A DNA stretch of 64,000 nucleotides, from assembly GCF_002631185.1 (NCBI RefSeq), contig NZ_PDNU01000028.1, positions 1 to 64,000 of the forward strand, written 5' to 3'. A program made the position numbers and the translations under genes. The notes below the pieces were generated by a model. It made no database searches and was not told where the DNA came from. It saw only the letters and a program-made list of their open reading frames with translations. This document shows, piece after piece, positions 45,470 to 54,024 of the stretch (position 1 is its first letter; each line of letters opens with the position of its first letter). The stretch comes from Teichococcus rhizosphaerae (lineage in GTDB: Bacteria; Pseudomonadota; Alphaproteobacteria; Acetobacterales; Acetobacteraceae).

Positions 45470-46730
45470 GCCCCGGGAGGGCGCCGCCCTCCCGGACCCT
45501 CCCGCCGGGGTGACAGTGTCACCCCGGACCCCGCCATCGGTCAGGGGGTGGTGCCCGCATCTCTTCGCGCCGATGGAAACGGGGGACGGGCTGCTGCTGC
45601 GCGTCAAGCCCTTCGGCAACCGCATCACGGCGGCCCAGGCGCGGCTGCTGGCGGAGATCGCGCCCGGCCCGGTGGAGCTGACCAACCGCGGCAACCTGCA
45701 ACTGCGCGGCGTGACGCAGCCGGACGCCCTGGCCACGCCCATCGTGGCGGCGAGCCTCGCCGATCCCGATCCGGGGCGGGAAGGCCGCCGCAACATCATC
45801 GCCTCCCCGCTCATGGGCGACGACCCGAGCCTTTCCCCCGCCCTGCCCGGATGGCACGCGGCGCTCTCCGCGATCCTCGCCGGATCCGGCCCGCTGCCCG
45901 GCAAGTTCGGCGCCGTGCTGGATGGCGGCGGCGTGCTGCCGCTGGCGGGGGTGGAGTCCGACATCACCCTGCGCCTCGCCCCGGATGGCGGGGCCGTGCT
46001 CCACCTCCCCGGCCTGCCCCTGCCCGGCGTGACACCCGCCGCCCTGGCCCGGTTGACAGAAAATTTCCGCGCCACCGGCGGCCGCCGTCTGCGTGAGGCG
46101 CTGCGCCTCCACGGCGCCGGGGCCCTCCTCGCCGGCACCGGCCTCGCCGGCCTTCCCGCCGCGCCCGAGGCAGCGCCCTCGCCCGCCCCCGTGGGCTTCC
46201 ACCCCTATCCCGGCATGGCGCGCGGCGCCTTCGGCCTCGCCCCTCCGTTCGGTCAGATGAATGCCGCCGCCCTCCGCGCCCTGGCGGAACTCTCAAAGGA
46301 ATTCGGCGACGGCACGCTGCGGCTGACGCCCTGGCGCGCCATCCTGCTGGCGGGCGTCACGCGCCCCGCCGCGCTGCGCGCCGCCGCCCAGGGCTGGATC
46401 ACCGAGCCCGCCGACCCGCGCCTGCGCATCGTCGCCTGCCCCGGCAGCGCGGGCTGCGCCAGCGGCCAGGCCGACACCCGCGCCGATGCCCTGGCGCTGC
46501 TGGCGCGCGGCGCGGTGCCAGAGCGGGGCTTGCTGCATCTCTCCGGCTGCGCCAAAGGCTGCGCGCATCCCGGCGCGGCGGCGGCGGTGCTGGTGGCGGC
46601 GCCGGATGGCTACGCCCTGCTGCGCCACGCCCGCGCCGGAGACACGCCGCGGCGCACCGGGCTCACCCTGGCCGAAGCGGCGGCCGAGCTGGAAAGCGCC
46701 GGGGCGGCGGCCGAACGGGACACGGAATGA
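45447..46730 (+). CDS. cobG: precorrin-3B synthase
   Basis: A 427-residue CobG, the oxygen-dependent enzyme that hydroxylates and lactonises precorrin-3A before ring contraction. Nitrite/sulfite-reductase-like halves and the Fe-S cysteines are visible (ACPGSAGC with Cys-x5-Cys, and SGCAKGC with Cys-x3-Cys). The conserved start of the fold is [20 protein letters not shown]. The ATG at 45447 overlaps cobN by 23 bases; the next 25 codons or so run through a two-hairpin palindromic element. GTG codons inside the element are alternative starts, so the N-terminus is repeat-derived in any case. Confidence 0.9.
45473..45540. repeat. two-hairpin palindromic element, copy 2
   Basis: Hairpin 1 CCGGGAGGGC-GCC-GCCCTCCCGG (45473-45495), a 9-base linker ACCCTCCCG, hairpin 2 CCGGGGTGACA-G-TGTCACCCCGG (45505-45527), then the flank ACCCCGCCATCGG. 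It lies just after the cobN stop and is read in frame as the CobG N-terminus ([20 protein letters not shown]). Confidence 0.9.
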
Positions 46731-47356
46731 GCGGCTACGACTACATCCGCGACGGCGCGGCGATCTACGAGAAGTCCTTCGCCACCATCCGGGCAGAGGC
46801 GGACCTTGCCGGCTTCTCGCCCGCCGAGGCGCGGGTGGCGGTGCGCGTCATCCATGCCTGTGGGCTGGTGAAGGTGGCGCGGCACATCCGCTTCGCCCCC
46901 GGCTTCACCGCCGCCGCCGAGGCCGCGCTGCGCGCCGGCGCGCCGGTGCTGTGCGACGCCAAGATGGTGGCGCAGGGCATCACCCGCCCGCGCCTGCCCG
47001 CCGACAACGAGATCCTCTGCCTGCTGGACGACCCGCGCGTGCCAGAGCATGCGCGCGCCATCGGCAACACCCGCTCCGCCGCCGCGCTGGATTTCTGGGG
47101 GGAAAGGCTGGGCGGCGCGGTGGTGGCCATCGGCAACGCGCCCACCGCCCTGTTCCACCTGCTGGAGCTGGTGGATGCCGGCGCGCCGTTGCCAGCGGCC
47201 ATCATCGGCCTGCCGGTGGGCTTCGTCGGCGCCGCCGAGTCGAAGGCGGCGCTGGCGGCGTGGAACCGCGTGCCCTGGATGATCGTGGAAGGCCGGCAGG
47301 GCGGCAGCGCCATGGCGGTCGCCGCCGTCAACGCGCTGGCGACCGAGCGCGAATGA
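46727..47356 (+). CDS. cobH: precorrin-8X methylmutase
   Basis: A 209-residue CobH/CbiC that moves a methyl group from C11 to C12 to form hydrogenobyrinic acid. The start [24 protein letters not shown], the catalytic-His region [17 protein letters not shown], and [17 protein letters not shown] with [11 protein letters not shown] are characteristic. Its ATG overlaps the cobG stop (ATGA), and its own stop overlaps cobI. Confidence 0.95.
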   Translation: MSGYDYIRDGAAIYEKSFATIRAEADLAGFSPAEARVAVRVIHACGLVKVARHIRFAPGFTAAAEAALRAGAPVLCDAKMVAQGITRPRLPADNEILCLLDDPRVPEHARAIGNTRSAAALDFWGERLGGAVVAIGNAPTALFHLLELVDAGAPLPAAIIGLPVGFVGAAESKAALAAWNRVPWMIVEGRQGGSAMAVAAVNALATERE

Positions 47357-48078
47357 GCGGGACGCTGCACATCCTGGGCGTCGGGCCGGGTGACCCCGAG
47401 CTGGTGACGCTGCGCGCCGCGCGCATCCTGGGGCGGGCGCCGGCCTATGCCTTCTTCGCCCGGCGCGGGCGGGTGGGGCATGCCGTCACCATTGCCGCGC
47501 CGCACCTCAATCCGGCGGCCGAGGCGCTGCGCTTCGAATATCCCCACACCACCGAGATCCCGGTGGAGGATGCCCGATATGCCGAGGGCATGACGGCCTT
47601 CTACGACAACTGCGCCGGGGCGCTGGCCGCGCGCCTCGCGGCCGGGGAGGACGTGGCGCTGCTCTGCGAGGGCGACCCGTTCCTGTACGGCTCGGCCATG
47701 TACCTGTTTGACCGGCTGCGGGCGCGCTTTCCCGTCGCGGTGACGCCGGGCATCACCGCCATGTCCGGCTGCTGGTCGCGCGCCGCCGCCCCCATGGTGC
47801 ATGGCGACGATGTCCTTTCCGTCCTGCCCGCCACCATGCCGGCGGAGGCGCTCGCCAAGGCGCTGCGCGGCTGCGACGCGGCGGTGGTGATGAAGCTCGG
47901 CCGCAACCTGCCCAAGCTGCGCGCCGTGCTGGCGGCGCTGGGCCTGACGGAGCGCGCCATCTATGCCGAGCGCGGCACCATGCCCGGCGAGGTGGTGATG
48001 CCGCTGGCCGCGCGCGACGACAGCCCCGCCCCCTATTTCTCGCTCGTCCTCATCCCCGGCCGCCAGGGCGCCCGCTGA
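47353..48078 (+). CDS. cobI: precorrin-2 C20-methyltransferase
   Basis: A 241-residue SAM-dependent methyltransferase of the CobI/CbiL group, making precorrin-3A from precorrin-2. The family start [22 protein letters not shown] and the SAM-site [20 protein letters not shown] are clear, as is [15 protein letters not shown]. The ATG overlaps the cobH stop, and the stop overlaps the cobJ start by one base (TGATG). Confidence 0.94.
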   Translation: MSGTLHILGVGPGDPELVTLRAARILGRAPAYAFFARRGRVGHAVTIAAPHLNPAAEALRFEYPHTTEIPVEDARYAEGMTAFYDNCAGALAARLAAGEDVALLCEGDPFLYGSAMYLFDRLRARFPVAVTPGITAMSGCWSRAAAPMVHGDDVLSVLPATMPAEALAKALRGCDAAVVMKLGRNLPKLRAVLAALGLTERAIYAERGTMPGEVVMPLAARDDSPAPYFSLVLIPGRQGAR

Positions 48079-48860
48079 TGCCGGGCGACGCCGCGCCGCC
48101 CTCCTCCTGGCTGAAGGTGATCGGCCTCGGCCCCGGCGCCGGCGCGCTGCGCACGCCGGAGGCCAGCGCGGCCCTGGCGGAGGCCACGGACATCATCGGC
48201 TATGGCCCCTATGTCGCCCGCGTGCCGCTGCTCCCCGGCCAGCGCCGCCACGGGACGGACAACCGCCAGGAGCTGGAGCGCGCCCGCCACGCCCTTTCCC
48301 TGGCGGCGGAGGGCGCGCGGGTGGCGGTGGTCTCCTCCGGCGATGCCGGGGTCTTCGCCATGGCCAGCGCGGTGTTCGAGGCGCTGGAGAGCGGGCCGGA
48401 GGCGTGGCGCGCGCTGGACATCGCGGTGCTGCCGGGGCTTTCGGCCATGTTCGCCGCCGCCGCGCGGCTGGGCGCGCCGCTCGGGCATGATTTCTGCGCC
48501 ATCTCGCTGTCCGACAACCTCAAGCCCTGGGCGCTGGTGGAGCGCAGGCTCCAGGCGGCGGCGGAGGCGGGCTTCGTGGTCGCGCTCTACAACCCCATCT
48601 CGCGCGCGCGGCCCTGGCAGCTCGGGCGCGCCTTCGAGATCCTGCGCGGCATCCTGCCCGGCACGGTGCCGGTGGCCTTCGCCACCGCCGTCAGCCGGCC
48701 GGACGAGGCGCTCGGGATCCAGCCCCTGGCGGAGGCCGACCCGGCGCGGGCGGACATGCGCACCCTGGTGCTGGTGGGCACGGCGCAGAGCCGGCTGATT
48801 TCGCGCGGGAGGGGCCAGCGCCCCTGGCTCTACGCGCCGCGCTCGGCGAGCAGCCCGTGA
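48078..48860 (+). CDS. cobJ: precorrin-3B C17-methyltransferase
   Basis: A 260-residue methyltransferase that methylates C17 with ring contraction. Landmarks are KVIGLGPGAGALRTPEASAAL, DIIGYGPYVARVPLLPGQ, VVSSGDAGVFAMASAV and HDFCAISLSDNLKPW. Its last 31 bases overlap, tail to tail, the end of the antisense cobK gene. It is the last gene of the uninterrupted plus-strand run from cobN. Confidence 0.95.
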   Translation: MPGDAAPPSSWLKVIGLGPGAGALRTPEASAALAEATDIIGYGPYVARVPLLPGQRRHGTDNRQELERARHALSLAAEGARVAVVSSGDAGVFAMASAVFEALESGPEAWRALDIAVLPGLSAMFAAAARLGAPLGHDFCAISLSDNLKPWALVERRLQAAAEAGFVVALYNPISRARPWQLGRAFEILRGILPGTVPVAFATAVSRPDEALGIQPLAEADPARADMRTLVLVGTAQSRLISRGRGQRPWLYAPRSASSP

Positions 48861-49585
48861 AGCCAGGCCAGCGCCGAGGCCGCGTCCGGCACCGTGGCCA
48901 GCCCCGGCGGATCGGGCGGGCGGGCCAGCAGCAGCACCGGCAGCCCGGCCTCGCGCGCCGCCAGGAGCTTGGCCTGCGTGGCGGTGCCGCCGGAATTCTT
49001 GCTGACCAGCACCTCGATGCGGTGCTCGCGCAGCAGGGCGCGCTCGCCGTCCAGCGCGAAGGGGCCGGTGGCGGTGATCACGGTGGCCTGGGGCGGCAGG
49101 CTTTCCGGCGCCGGCGGATCGACGCTGCGGATCAGGTAGCGGTGCCAGGGCGCGGCACGGAAGGGCGCCAGCTCCTTCTGCCCCACCGTCAGCCAGACGC
49201 GGCGCGGCGTTTCCCCCAGGGCGGCGGCGATGGCGGCCATGTCCGGGAACTCGGCCCAGTTGTCGCCGGGGCCGGGGCGCCAGGCGGGGCGCGCCACCCG
49301 CAGCAGCTTCACGCCCGCCACCGCGGCGGCCCCGGCGGCGTTGCGCGTCATCCGCGCGGCGAAGGGGTGGGTGGCGTCCACCAGCGCCCCGATGCCCTCC
49401 GCGCGCAGGAATGCCGCCAGCCCCTCCACGCCGCCGAAGCCGCCCATCCGCGCCGGCAGGGGCTGCGCCAAGGGCGCCCGCGTGGCGCCGGCCAGGGACA
49501 GGGTGGCCCGGAAGCGCGCATCGCCGGCCAGGGAGCGGGCCAGCGCCCGTGCCTCCGTCGTTCCCCCCAGCAGCAGAACCCGCAT
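48830..49585 (-). CDS. cobK: precorrin-6A reductase
   Basis: A 251-residue NADPH-dependent reductase of the CobK/CbiJ family that makes precorrin-6B (dihydro-precorrin-6X). The start VLLLGGTTEARALARSL, DATHPFAARMTRNA, ATGPFALDGERALL and the C-terminal VSKNSGGTATQAKL are signatures. It is encoded against the surrounding cob genes: its end overlaps cobJ by 31 bases and its start is only 11 bases from the cobL start. Its promoter must lie within cobL. The ATG at 49585 begins the conserved Rossmann strand. Confidence 0.94.
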   Translation of the reverse strand: MRVLLLGGTTEARALARSLAGDARFRATLSLAGATRAPLAQPLPARMGGFGGVEGLAAFLRAEGIGALVDATHPFAARMTRNAAGAAAVAGVKLLRVARPAWRPGPGDNWAEFPDMAAIAAALGETPRRVWLTVGQKELAPFRAAPWHRYLIRSVDPPAPESLPPQATVITATGPFALDGERALLREHRIEVLVSKNSGGTATQAKLLAAREAGLPVLLLARPPDPPGLATVPDAASALAWLHGLLAERGA

Positions 49586-49596
49586 CGCGCCTCGCC

Positions 49597-51228
49597 ATGA
49601 ACAGCACACCCTGGCTTTCCATCATCGGGCTGGGCGAGGACGGCGTCGAGGGACTGCCCGCCGCGGCGCGGGCGCTGCTGGAAGGGGCGGAGGCGGTGTT
49701 CGGCGGACAGCGCCACCTGGCGCTGGCGGCGGGGCATATCCGCGGCTCCGCCCATCCCTGGCCCAGCCCGATGCTGGCCGGGCTGCCCACCCTGCTGGCG
49801 CGGCGCGGCCGGCCGACGGCGGTGCTCGCCTCGGGCGATCCCTTCTGCTTCGGCATCGGCGCCACGCTGGCGCGGCACGTTCCGCCGGAGGAGTTCCTGT
49901 GCCTGCCCGCCCCTTCGGCCTTCGCGCTGGCCTGCGCCCGGCTGGGCTGGGCGATGCAGGACTGCGCCACCCTGTCCTTCTGCGGCCGGCCGCTGGAGCG
50001 GCTGGTGCCGCTGCTGCAGCCGGGCGCGCGCATCCTGGCGCTCTCGGCCGATGCGGAGACGCCCGCGCAGGTGGCGGCGCTGCTGCGCGGCCTCGGCCTC
50101 GGCCCGACGCGGATGGCGGTGCTGGAAGCGATGGGCGGCCCGCGCGAGCGCCGCCACGACACCACCGCCGCCGGCTTCGCCCACGCGCCGGACCCGCTGA
50201 ACATGCTGGCGCTGGAGGTGGTGCCCGGCCCCGGCGCGCGGGTGCTGCCGCTGGCGCCCGGCCTGCCGGAGGATGCCTTCGAGCAGGACGGGCAGATCAC
50301 CAAGCGCGAGGTGCGGGCGGTGACGCTGGCCATGCTGGCGCCGCGCCAGGGCGAGCTGCTGTGGGACATCGGCTGCGGCAGCGGCTCGGTGGCCATCGAG
50401 TGGATGCTGCGGCACCCGGCCAACCGCGCCATCGGGCTGGAGCCCCGGCCCGAGCGGGCGGCGCAGGCGGCGCGCAACGCGCTGGCGCTGGGCGTGCCCG
50501 GGCTGCGCCTGGTTCGGCAGGCCGCGCCAGACGGTCTCGCCGGCCTGCCCGCGCCGGACGCCGTGTTCGTGGGCGGCGGCGGCGCCCGGCCCGGCGTGCT
50601 GGAGGCGGCCTGGGAGGCGCTGCGCCCCGGTGGCCGCCTGGTGGCCAATGCCGTGACGCTGGAAACCGAGGCCGTGCTCTACGCCGCCCAGGACCGCTGG
50701 GGTGGCGCGTTGGCGCGCCTCGGCGTGGAGCGCCTGGACCGTGTCGGCGCCATGCGCGCCTTCCGCCCCGCCATGACCGTGACGCAATACGCGGCTGAGA
50801 AACCGATGGCGGGGTCTGGGGAGACACTGTCTCCCCAGCGGTGGGGTCCAGGGGAGGCAGCGCCTCCCCTGGCCGTGGCGGGGTTAGGCGCCCGCCCCGG
50901 CGTTTCTGCTTCTGCTGTGGTCGCCCTGGTCCGCGAGGCCGAGCAGCGCTCCGGCCTGCGCGTCGGCGCCCTGGCCGCCCCCTGGTTCCGCCGCGACGTG
51001 GCCGCGCTGACCGAGGCCGCCGCCACGCTCGGCCTGCCGCTGCACTGGGTGGAGGAGGAGGCGCTGAGCGCCGCGCAGCCCCGCTGCCCCACCCCATCCG
51101 AGACTGCGCGCCGCGCCACCGGCTACGCCGCCATCGCCGAGGGCTGCGCCCTGGCCCTGGGCGGGCGGCTGGCGCTGCCGCGCATCGCCGGGGAGGGCGT
51201 GACCTGCGCGCTCTCGGTGGAGGAATAG
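49597..51228 (+). CDS. cobL: CobL-CobE fusion: precorrin-6Y C5,15-methyltransferase plus CobE/CbiG C-terminal domain
   Basis: A 543-residue fusion. Residues 1-400 are CobL: the CbiE-like N-terminal methyltransferase ([33 protein letters not shown]) and the CbiT-like decarboxylating domain ([32 protein letters not shown]). Residues 428-543 are a CobE/CbiG C-terminal domain ([19 protein letters not shown], then [25 protein letters not shown]). The join, residues about 404-431, is encoded by an inverted two-hairpin palindromic element, giving [24 protein letters not shown] at 50875 could start CobE separately. No stop interrupts the frame. Both activities belong to the same pathway. Confidence 0.88.
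   Translation: MNSTPWLSIIGLGEDGVEGLPAAARALLEGAEAVFGGQRHLALAAGHIRGSAHPWPSPMLAGLPTLLARRGRPTAVLASGDPFCFGIGATLARHVPPEEFLCLPAPSAFALACARLGWAMQDCATLSFCGRPLERLVPLLQPGARILALSADAETPAQVAALLRGLGLGPTRMAVLEAMGGPRERRHDTTAAGFAHAPDPLNMLALEVVPGPGARVLPLAPGLPEDAFEQDGQITKREVRAVTLAMLAPRQGELLWDIGCGSGSVAIEWMLRHPANRAIGLEPRPERAAQAARNALALGVPGLRLVRQAAPDGLAGLPAPDAVFVGGGGARPGVLEAAWEALRPGGRLVANAVTLETEAVLYAAQDRWGGALARLGVERLDRVGAMRAFRPAMTVTQYAAEKPMAGSGETLSPQRWGPGEAAPPLAVAGLGARPGVSASAVVALVREAEQRSGLRVGALAAPWFRRDVAALTEAAATLGLPLHWVEEEALSAAQPRCPTPSETARRATGYAAIAEGCALALGGRLALPRIAGEGVTCALSVEE
50804..50887. repeat. two-hairpin palindromic element, copy 3 (inverted, inside coding region)
   Basis: On the plus strand: flank GATGGCGGGGT, hairpin 2 CTGGGGAGACA-C-TGTCTCCCCAG (50816-50838), a 9-base linker CGGTGGGGT, hairpin 1 CCAGGGGAGGC-AGC-GCCTCCCCTGG (50848-50872). 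It is the reverse orientation of the copy at 45473, with the same order and linker length and with compensated base-pair differences. It is read through in frame as the CobL-CobE linker. Confidence 0.9.
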
Positions 51229-51235
51229 GAACGCG

Positions 51236-51997
51236 ATGACCGTGCATTTCATCGGCGCCGGCCCCGGCGCGCCGGACCTGATCACGCTGCGGGGCCGGGA
51301 CCTGCTGGCTGCCTGCCCGGTCTGCCTTTACGCCGGCTCCATCGTGCCGCCGGCGCTGCTGGCGCATTGCCCGCCCGGCGCCCGGCTGGTGGACACGGCG
51401 CCGCTCGACCTCGACGCCATCGAGGCCGAGCTCCTCCGCGCCCACCGGGCGGGGCAGGACGTGGCGCGGCTGCATTCGGGCGACCTGTCCGTGTGGTCGG
51501 CCATGGCGGAGCAGGTGCGGCGGCTGGAGAAGCACGGCATCCCCTACACGGTCACGCCCGGCGTGCCGGCCTTCGCCGCCGCGGCCGCCGCCCTGGGGCG
51601 GGAGCTGACGGTGCCGGAGCTGGCGCAGAGCGTGGTGCTGACGCGCATCTCCGGCCGCGCCTCCGCCATGCCCCCGCGCGAGACGCTGGAAGCCTTCGGC
51701 GCCACGGGCGCCACGCTGGCGCTGCACCTGGCGATCCACGCGCTGGGCCGGATCGTCGAGACGCTGACCCCGCTCTACGGCGCGGACTGCCCGGTGGCCG
51801 TCGTGGTGCGCGCCTCCTGGCCGGATGAGCGGGTGGTGCGCGGCAGGCTGGGCGACATCGTGGCGCGGATGGCGGAGGCCCCGGCCGAGCGCACGGCGCT
51901 GATCCTGGTGGGGCCGGCCCTGGCGCCGGAGGGCTTCCGCGAGAGCGCGCTCTACAGCACGGACTACCAGCGCCGCTTCCGCGGGCGGGGCGAGTAG
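51236..51997 (+). CDS. cobM: precorrin-4 C11-methyltransferase
   Basis: A 253-residue CobM/CbiF methyltransferase making precorrin-5. The start [58 protein letters not shown] and [23 protein letters not shown] are highly typical. It starts 7 bases after the cobL-cobE stop with GGAACGCG upstream. It is the last plus-strand cob gene, followed by palindromes and the convergent cbiD. Confidence 0.95.
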   Translation: MTVHFIGAGPGAPDLITLRGRDLLAACPVCLYAGSIVPPALLAHCPPGARLVDTAPLDLDAIEAELLRAHRAGQDVARLHSGDLSVWSAMAEQVRRLEKHGIPYTVTPGVPAFAAAAAALGRELTVPELAQSVVLTRISGRASAMPPRETLEAFGATGATLALHLAIHALGRIVETLTPLYGADCPVAVVVRASWPDERVVRGRLGDIVARMAEAPAERTALILVGPALAPEGFRESALYSTDYQRRFRGRGE

Positions 51998-52000
51998 CCG

Positions 52001-52080
52001 GAGCATTCTCCGTTCGCCCATGCTCACCGCGAATGCTCTGGCTCATGGTTTGTGCGGGCATCTTCACCCGATCGGGTGAA
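52001..52080. terminator. palindromic region between cobM and cbiD
   Basis: Two inverted repeats lie between these convergent genes: GAGCATTC (52001-52008) with GAATGCTC (52031-52038), and the perfect 18-base palindrome TTCACCCGATCGGGTGAA (52063-52080). Neither has a T-tract. The second could be a terminator stem or a protein-binding dyad. Confidence 0.5.
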
Positions 52081-52101
52081 CCCGCCTGACCGGGATTTGC
52101 T

Positions 52102-53223
52102 CTACCCAGGCGCCACGCTTTCCGCCAGCAGCGCGCCGTCCCGCCCGAACAGGGCGACATCCACGCGGATGGGGCCGCCCTCCACCACGCGCTGCGCGAC
52201 CAGGCGCGCCCGCTCCGCCACCGCCGCCGGCAGGGCGATGCTCTCCTCCCGCGCCAGGGTGAAGGCTTCCAGCGCCGTGTTGGCGGCGGCGATGCGGGCC
52301 GCCAGCGCCTCGCTGCCGCCCCCCTCGTGCGCCAGGGCGGCGAGCGCCGGCAGGTCCACCGCGCCGCGGCGGGAATGCAGGTCCAGCCGCCCCTGGGCCA
52401 GCTTGGTCAGCTTGGCCAGGCCCCCCGCGATTGTGACGCGCGGCACCGGGTGCGCCCGCAGGTATTTCAGCATGCCGCCGACGAAGTCGCCCATGTCGAT
52501 CAGCGCCTGCTCGGGCAGGGCATGGTGGCGGCGGACGGCCTCCTCGCTGGTGCTGCCGGTGGCGCCGGCCACATGGGCGAGGCCCGCCGCCCGCGCCACG
52601 TCGATGCCGCGATGGATGGAGTGGATCCAGGCCGCGCAGGAATAGGGCACCACGATGCCGGTGGTGCCCAGCACGGACAGCCCGCCCAGGATGCCGAGGC
52701 GCGGGTTCATGGTCCGCTCCGCCAGCGCCGCGCCGCCGGGGATGGAGATTTCCACCAGCGCATCGGCCTCGGCGCCGGCCACCTCCGCCAGGGCGGCGCG
52801 GATCATGGCGCGCGGCATGGGGTTGATGGCGGGCTCGCCGGGCGGCAGGGGCAGGCCGGGCAGCGTGACGGTGCCCACCCCTTCCCCGGCGGCGAAGACC
52901 ACGCCGGAGCCGGGCGGCAGCCGATGCACCGTGGCGCGGATCAGGGCGCCATGCGTCACGTCCGGATCGTCGCCGGCATCCTTCACCACGGCGGCCATGG
53001 CGCCGCCATCCGGCAGCAGGGCGTGCTCGGCCAGGGCGAAGGCCGGGCGCTCGCCGCGCGGCAGGGTGATGGCCACCGGGTCGGGGAAGGCGCCGGTGCG
53101 CAGCGCGGCGAAGGCGGCCTTGGCCGCCGCCGTGGCGCAGGCGCCGGTGGTCCAGCCCCGGCGCAGCGGAAGGTTGTCGGGCTGCACGCGCCTAGCTGTA
53201 TCGCCGGCGCCCGTTCCTGTCAT
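52102..53223 (-). CDS. cbiD: cobalt-precorrin-5B C1-methyltransferase CbiD
   Basis: A 373-residue CbiD. The family start LRRGWTTGACATAAAKAAFAAL, VKDAGDDPDVTHGA, GVGTVTLPGLPLPPGEPAINP and GTTGIVVPYSCAAW are hallmarks. It methylates C1 of the precorrin-5 ring. In Pseudomonas-type aerobic synthesis this step is done by CobF, which is not seen here, so CbiD probably replaces it. The ATG at 53223 has AGGGGG upstream; a start nine codons earlier has none. It is the last gene of the cobB-cobT-cobS-cbiD operon. Confidence 0.95.
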   Translation of the reverse strand: MTGTGAGDTARRVQPDNLPLRRGWTTGACATAAAKAAFAALRTGAFPDPVAITLPRGERPAFALAEHALLPDGGAMAAVVKDAGDDPDVTHGALIRATVHRLPPGSGVVFAAGEGVGTVTLPGLPLPPGEPAINPMPRAMIRAALAEVAGAEADALVEISIPGGAALAERTMNPRLGILGGLSVLGTTGIVVPYSCAAWIHSIHRGIDVARAAGLAHVAGATGSTSEEAVRRHHALPEQALIDMGDFVGGMLKYLRAHPVPRVTIAGGLAKLTKLAQGRLDLHSRRGAVDLPALAALAHEGGGSEALAARIAAANTALEAFTLAREESIALPAAVAERARLVAQRVVEGGPIRVDVALFGRDGALLAESVAPG

Positions 53224-53271
53224 GCGCCCCCTGTCACGCGGCGGGAACATCCGGAAGCCGGAGGGGGAAAG

Positions 53272-54024
53272 TCAGCGGCCCAGAAGCAGCGCCGTGAGCG
53301 CCGCGCACTCGGCGAGGACGGCGCAGCCCCCCAGCACGTCGCCCGTATGCCCGCCGACCTGCCGCCTCGCCAGCAGGGCGACGCCCAGCCCCGCCAGCAC
53401 CGCCGCGAGGAGGGCGGAAAGCGCCCCACCCGGCGGCAGCAGCAGGAAGGCCAGCGCTGCGCCCACGGCCAGCCCCGGCGCCACGCCCGCGCGGCCAAGC
53501 CCGGCCGCCAGCCCATCGGCGCGGGCGGGCGGCAGCAGGCCGAGCGGCACCAGCAGCGCGGCGCGGGACAGCGCTCCGGCGGCCGCCATCATGAGCAGGG
53601 GCGAGGGCAGCAGCGCCAGCGCCGTGCCGCGCAGGAACAGGGAGAGCAGCAGCGCCAGGGCGCCGAAGCTGCCGATGCGGCTGTCGCGCATGATGGCCAG
53701 CTTGCGCGCGCGGTCGCGGCCGCCGCCGAAGCCGTCGGCCATGTCGGCCAGGCCGTCCTCGTGCAGGGCGCCGGTCAGCAGCAGCAGGGCGGCCAGCGAC
53801 CAGGGCGCGGCCAGGGCGGGCGGCAGGCCAAGCCCCACCAGCAGCGCCTGCGCCCCGCCCGCGACGCCGCCCGCCAGCGCGCCCACCAGCGGATAGGCCC
53901 AGGCGGCGCGGGCGAAGCCCGCGGCATCGGCCGGCATGGGCCAGCGCCCCAGCGGCAGGCGCGTCAGCAGGCCCAGCGCGGCGCCAAGCTCGCGCCCGCG
54001 CGCCGCCAGCCAGCCGCCGGTCAT
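53272..54024 (-). CDS. cobS: adenosylcobinamide-GDP ribazoletransferase (CobV)
   Basis: A 250-residue membrane protein of the CobS (cobalamin synthase) family. [53 protein letters not shown] with its metal-binding acidic cluster, and about six helices are seen. It joins adenosylcobinamide-GDP with alpha-ribazole (phosphate) in the last steps of the pathway. The ATG overlaps the cobT stop (ATGA). This is CobV in Pseudomonas naming and is not the chelatase subunit CobS. Confidence 0.94.
   Translation of the reverse strand: MTGGWLAARGRELGAALGLLTRLPLGRWPMPADAAGFARAAWAYPLVGALAGGVAGGAQALLVGLGLPPALAAPWSLAALLLLTGALHEDGLADMADGFGGGRDRARKLAIMRDSRIGSFGALALLLSLFLRGTALALLPSPLLMMAAAGALSRAALLVPLGLLPPARADGLAAGLGRAGVAPGLAVGAALAFLLLPPGGALSALLAAVLAGLGVALLARRQVGGHTGDVLGGCAVLAECAALTALLLGR

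Noticed and set aside
50810-51228. Treating the CobE/CbiG part as a full CbiG protein.
   Set aside because: Only the C-terminal CbiG domain is present (about 115 residues); the N-terminal and middle CbiG domains are missing, as in CobE.
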